A DNA stretch of 64,000 nt from NCBI GenBank assembly GCA_003220535.1, contig QHSU01000061.1, forward strand, positions 1 through 64,000, given 5' to 3'. Made by a program: the position numbers and the translations under genes. The DNA is from Candidatus Rokuibacteriota bacterium. Its GTDB lineage: Bacteria > Methylomirabilota > Methylomirabilia > Rokubacteriales > CSP1-6. This document shows positions 61,001 to 64,000 of this stretch, one piece after another (position 1 is the stretch's first letter; every line of letters begins with the position of its first letter). The notes under the pieces were generated by a model, which was given only the letters and a program-made list of their open reading frames with translations, was not told where the DNA came from and did no database searches.

Positions 61001-64000
61001 GTGTTCATCGAGCTCCACGCACAGTCGGCGTTCTCGTTCCTGGAAGGCGCCGAGCACCCCGAGGCGTTCGCCGCCGAAGCGGCGCGGCTCGGCATGCCCG
61101 CCGTCGCGCTGGTCGATCGCGACGGCGTGTACGGCGCCGCTCGGTTGACCCGTGCGGCCACGAACGCGGGCGTGAAGCCGATCGTCGGCAGCGAGATCAC
61201 GCTCGCCGACGGCTCACGCCTGCCGCTGCTCGTGGAGGACCGTGAGGGGTACCAGCACCTGTGTCGGTTGATCACCCGCATGAAGCTCGGAGCCCCCAAG
61301 GGCGCCGCCACGATCGCCCTCGACGACCTCGAGCCGTACGCCACGGGGCTCGTGTGTCTCACCGGCGGCGCGCACGGGCCGCTCGCGCGACGACTCGCCG
61401 CCGGCGACGACGACGGCGCCCGCCGGGTCCTGGACCAGCTCGCGGGGATCTTCGGGCGCTCGAGCTGCTTCGTCGAGGTCCAGCGCCATTTCCTGCGCGA
61501 GCAGGAGGAGATCCTCCAGGCGCTGGTGACGCTCGCGCGCGCGGTCCAGGTACCGCTCGTCGCCTCCAATCAGCCGCTCTTCGCGCGCCCCGAGGGCCGC
61601 CCGCTCGCCGACGTCTTCACCTGCATCCGCGAGAAGACCGATCTCGATCGCGCCGGTCGTCGACTGCTGGCGAACGGCGAGCGCTCGCTGAAGGGCGGAG
61701 CCGAGATGACCGAGCTCTTCCGGGATCTCCCCGACGCCCTCGCCAACACGGGGGAGCTGGCGCTGCGGCTGGCCTTCACGCTGAAGGATCTCGGGTACCG
61801 ATTCCCGGAGTTTCCACTGCCCCCCGGCCAGACACCGCTCGGGCACCTGCGCGAGCTGACCGAGCGCGGCGTGCGGGCGCGCTACGGCATGGGCCCGCTC
61901 GCCGCGCGCGCGCGCCGTCAGGTCATGCACGAGCTCGATCTCATTGGCCGGCTCGACCTCGCGGGCTTTTTCCTGATCGTGTGGGACGTCGTCGAGCACT
62001 GCCGGACCCACGACATCCTCGTCCAGGGTCGCGGCTCGGCGGCCAACAGCGCGGTCTGCTACGCGCTCGGGATCACCGCGGTGGACCCCGTCGGCATGGA
62101 ACTGCTGTTCGAGCGTTTCTTGAGCGAGGCACGAGGCGAATGGCCTGACATCGATCTCGATCTCCCGAGCGGAGATAGGCGGGAGGCCGTCATTCAGCAC
62201 GTCTACCAGAGGTATGGCCGGCTCGGCGCCGGGATGACCGCCAACGTGATTACGTATCGAGGCCGGAGTGCCGCGCGCGAGGTGGGCCAGGCGCTCGGGC
62301 TCCCGCGCGACATGCGGGACCGGCTCGCGCAACTCGTCGGGAACTGGGGCTATCAGGATCCCGAGGAGCTCCTGACCAAGCACTTGCCGGAGGCCGGGTG
62401 CGATCCGACCGCTCCGCGTATCCGGCGCTTCGCCACGCTCTGGACGCGGATCCAGGATCTGCCGCGCCATCTCGGGCAGCACTCGGGCGGCATGGTGATC
62501 GCCGCGGGCCGACTCGACGACGTCGTGCCGCTCGAGCCCGCGACCATGCCGGGCCGCGTCGTCGTCCAGTGGGACAAGGACGACTGCGCGGGGCTCGGCA
62601 TCGTCAAGGTGGATCTGCTCGGGCTGGGGATGATGTCGGTGCTCCAGGACTCGCTGACGCTCGTCCGCGAGACCGGATCCTCGGTGGACCTCGCCCAGCT
62701 GCCGCCGGACGATCCGGCCGTGTACCGGAGCCTGCAGGAGGCCGACACGATCGGCGTGTTCCAGGTCGAGAGCCGCGCCCAGATGGCGACGCTCCCGCGC
62801 GTCCGCCCCGAGCGGTTCTACGATCTCGTCGTGCAGGTCGCGATCATCCGCCCCGGGCCGATCGTGGGCGACATGGTGCACCCCTACATCCGGCGGCGGC
62901 GCGGACGCGAGCCCGTCACCTATCCGCATCCGAGCCTCGAGCCGATCCTCCGGCGCACCCTCGGCGTGCCGCTGTTCCAGGAGCAGCTCTTGCGGATGGC
63001 GATGGTGACGGCGGGCTTCACGGCGACGGAGGCCGAGGAGCTCCGGCGCGCGTTCGGATTCAAGCGAAGCGAGCGGCTCATGGCCGAGGTCGAGACGAAG
63101 CTGCGGGCGGGCATGGCGCGGCAGGGCATCCATGGCGCCGCCGCCGAAGAGATCGTCCACGCGATCACCGCGTTCGCGCTGTACGGATTTCCGGAGAGCC
63201 ATGCGAGTAGCTTCGCGCTGCTCGCCTACGCGAGCGCGTACCTGCGCGTCCACCATCCCGCGGCGTTCTACGCGGCACTCCTCAACAATCAGCCGATGGG
63301 GTTCTATCACCCGGCGACCATCGTGAAGGACGCGCAGCGCCACGGGCTGCGGGTCCGGCCGATCGACGTGACGTGCTCCCGGTGGCTGTGCACGGTCGAG
63401 TCGGTCGGGGGCACCGGCCCGGCGATGCGGCTGGGATTGCGCTATGTCAGGGGGCTCCGCGAGCGAGCGGCGCGCGCGCTCCTGCAAGCGCGGGACGAGC
63501 GACCGTTCGGCTCCATCCACGACCTCGCCCGCCGCGCCCATCTCGAGCGCGACGAGCTGGAAACGCTCGCGGCCATCGGCGCGCTGGCCCCGCTCGGCGG
63601 GACCCGACGGGCGAATCTCTGGACGGCGGCCGTGTCGCACCCCGGACCGTTGTTCGCGGACCCGCCGCGTGAGCCCAGTCCGTTGAGCGAGATGACGGAC
63701 GTCGAGCGCCTCGCCGCCGACTACGCCGGCACGAGCGTGACGCTCGGCCGCCATCCGATGGCGTTGCGACGCGCGGCGCTCGGACGCCGAGGCGTGCTGA
63801 GCGCGCGGGCGCTCGCCGGCGTGGAGGACGGCGTCCGGGTCCAGGTAGCGGGGAGCGTCATCGTCCGCCAGCGCCCGGGCACCGCGAAGGGCTTCGTCTT
63901 CCTTTCCCTCGAGGACGAGACGGGGATCGCGAACGTGATCGTGACACCACCGATTTTCGCGCGCCATCGCCTGGCGCTGGTGGCGGAGCCGTATCTCCTC
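61001..64000 (+). CDS. dnaE2: Error-prone DNA polymerase DnaE2, incomplete at window end
   Basis: 1000 codons visible from GTG 61001, 2 bases after the imuB stop; the C-terminus is outside the window. PHP domain (FIELHAQSAFSFLEGAEHPEAFAAEA, VALVDRDGVYGAARL), then the pol III palm with GRGSAANSAVCYALGITAVDP and the catalytic PDIDLDLPSGDRR, the HHH and LGKPF-like segments (GVPLFQEQLLRMAM), and the OB-like end (VQVAGSVIVRQRPGTAKGFVFLSLEDETG). Length and the missing tau-binding tail fit DnaE2. It performs damage-induced mutagenic synthesis with ImuA and ImuB. Confidence 0.93.
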   Translation, partial: MFIELHAQSAFSFLEGAEHPEAFAAEAARLGMPAVALVDRDGVYGAARLTRAATNAGVKPIVGSEITLADGSRLPLLVEDREGYQHLCRLITRMKLGAPKGAATIALDDLEPYATGLVCLTGGAHGPLARRLAAGDDDGARRVLDQLAGIFGRSSCFVEVQRHFLREQEEILQALVTLARAVQVPLVASNQPLFARPEGRPLADVFTCIREKTDLDRAGRRLLANGERSLKGGAEMTELFRDLPDALANTGELALRLAFTLKDLGYRFPEFPLPPGQTPLGHLRELTERGVRARYGMGPLAARARRQVMHELDLIGRLDLAGFFLIVWDVVEHCRTHDILVQGRGSAANSAVCYALGITAVDPVGMELLFERFLSEARGEWPDIDLDLPSGDRREAVIQHVYQRYGRLGAGMTANVITYRGRSAAREVGQALGLPRDMRDRLAQLVGNWGYQDPEELLTKHLPEAGCDPTAPRIRRFATLWTRIQDLPRHLGQHSGGMVIAAGRLDDVVPLEPATMPGRVVVQWDKDDCAGLGIVKVDLLGLGMMSVLQDSLTLVRETGSSVDLAQLPPDDPAVYRSLQEADTIGVFQVESRAQMATLPRVRPERFYDLVVQVAIIRPGPIVGDMVHPYIRRRRGREPVTYPHPSLEPILRRTLGVPLFQEQLLRMAMVTAGFTATEAEELRRAFGFKRSERLMAEVETKLRAGMARQGIHGAAAEEIVHAITAFALYGFPESHASSFALLAYASAYLRVHHPAAFYAALLNNQPMGFYHPATIVKDAQRHGLRVRPIDVTCSRWLCTVESVGGTGPAMRLGLRYVRGLRERAARALLQARDERPFGSIHDLARRAHLERDELETLAAIGALAPLGGTRRANLWTAAVSHPGPLFADPPREPSPLSEMTDVERLAADYAGTSVTLGRHPMALRRAALGRRGVLSARALAGVEDGVRVQVAGSVIVRQRPGTAKGFVFLSLEDETGIANVIVTPPIFARHRLALVAEPYLL

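Overview
This is a 64-kb, high-GC (about two thirds G+C by eye) bacterial chromosome segment with about 60 protein genes and no rRNA, tRNA, CRISPR array or intact insertion sequence that I could see. Gene content suggests an uncultured soil or subsurface bacterium: Mla lipid-transport proteins, MlaA and Pal-like outer-membrane lipoproteins (so diderm), multiheme cytochrome, sigma-54 regulation, acyl-CoA and CoA-transferase enzymes, ABC_sub_bind proteins and an ImuA-ImuB-DnaE2 mutasome. The mix and the intergenic repeats remind me of Candidatus Rokubacteria/Methylomirabilota, but that is an inference without a marker gene.

Layout. 1-7.1 kb: metabolic genes (end of a DAO-type flavoenzyme, an FMN-binding PPOX protein, hydantoinase A, an MFS carrier, an aldo/keto reductase) and a leftward cupin/nucleotidyltransferase/GNAT operon. 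7.1-12.3 kb: a gene-poor accessory stretch with small orphan proteins, an intact and a truncated ABC substrate-binding gene, and one frameshifted gene. 12.3-20.2 kb: enoyl-CoA hydratase/TenA/TPR, a Pal-like lipoprotein behind a sigma-54-type promoter, haloalkane dehalogenase, MFS, MlaC, and an ArsR/MoaD-like/small protein/MFS operon.

20.3-25.3 kb is the most interesting locus. A secreted Met/Lys/Asp-repeat protein is followed by a thioredoxin-fold protein whose CxxC motif begins with an in-frame UGA (UINC) and carries a SECIS-like hairpin at the right distance. Then come a sensor kinase, its response regulator, and the periplasmic methionine sulfoxide reductase pair MsrP/MsrQ. Together they look like a two-component-controlled, selenoprotein-containing system for envelope methionine oxidation.

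25.3-31.8 kb: phosphonoacetate hydrolase, paired M16 peptidases, MlaA and a hexaheme cytochrome. 31.9-45.7 kb: a signalling hub with an NtrC-type regulator, a Pro/Ala/Val-rich protein, an HD-GYP regulator, receivers, two methyltransferases, two large histidine kinases and two paralogous secreted proteins. Two genes in the hub have near-identical sigma-54 -24/-12 promoters and share an upstream palindrome at matched distance.

45.8-64 kb: MetH diverging from a CaiB-type CoA transferase across an 18-bp symmetric promoter, then redox enzymes, RNase D, EttA, a spermidine-synthase-like protein beginning in a 64-bp tandem repeat, a short-chain dehydrogenase and ImuA-ImuB-DnaE2, the last running off the end. 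Several genes have a TAnnnT hexamer 6-7 nt before the start codon (probable leaderless mRNAs), and at least two seem to start at ACG.
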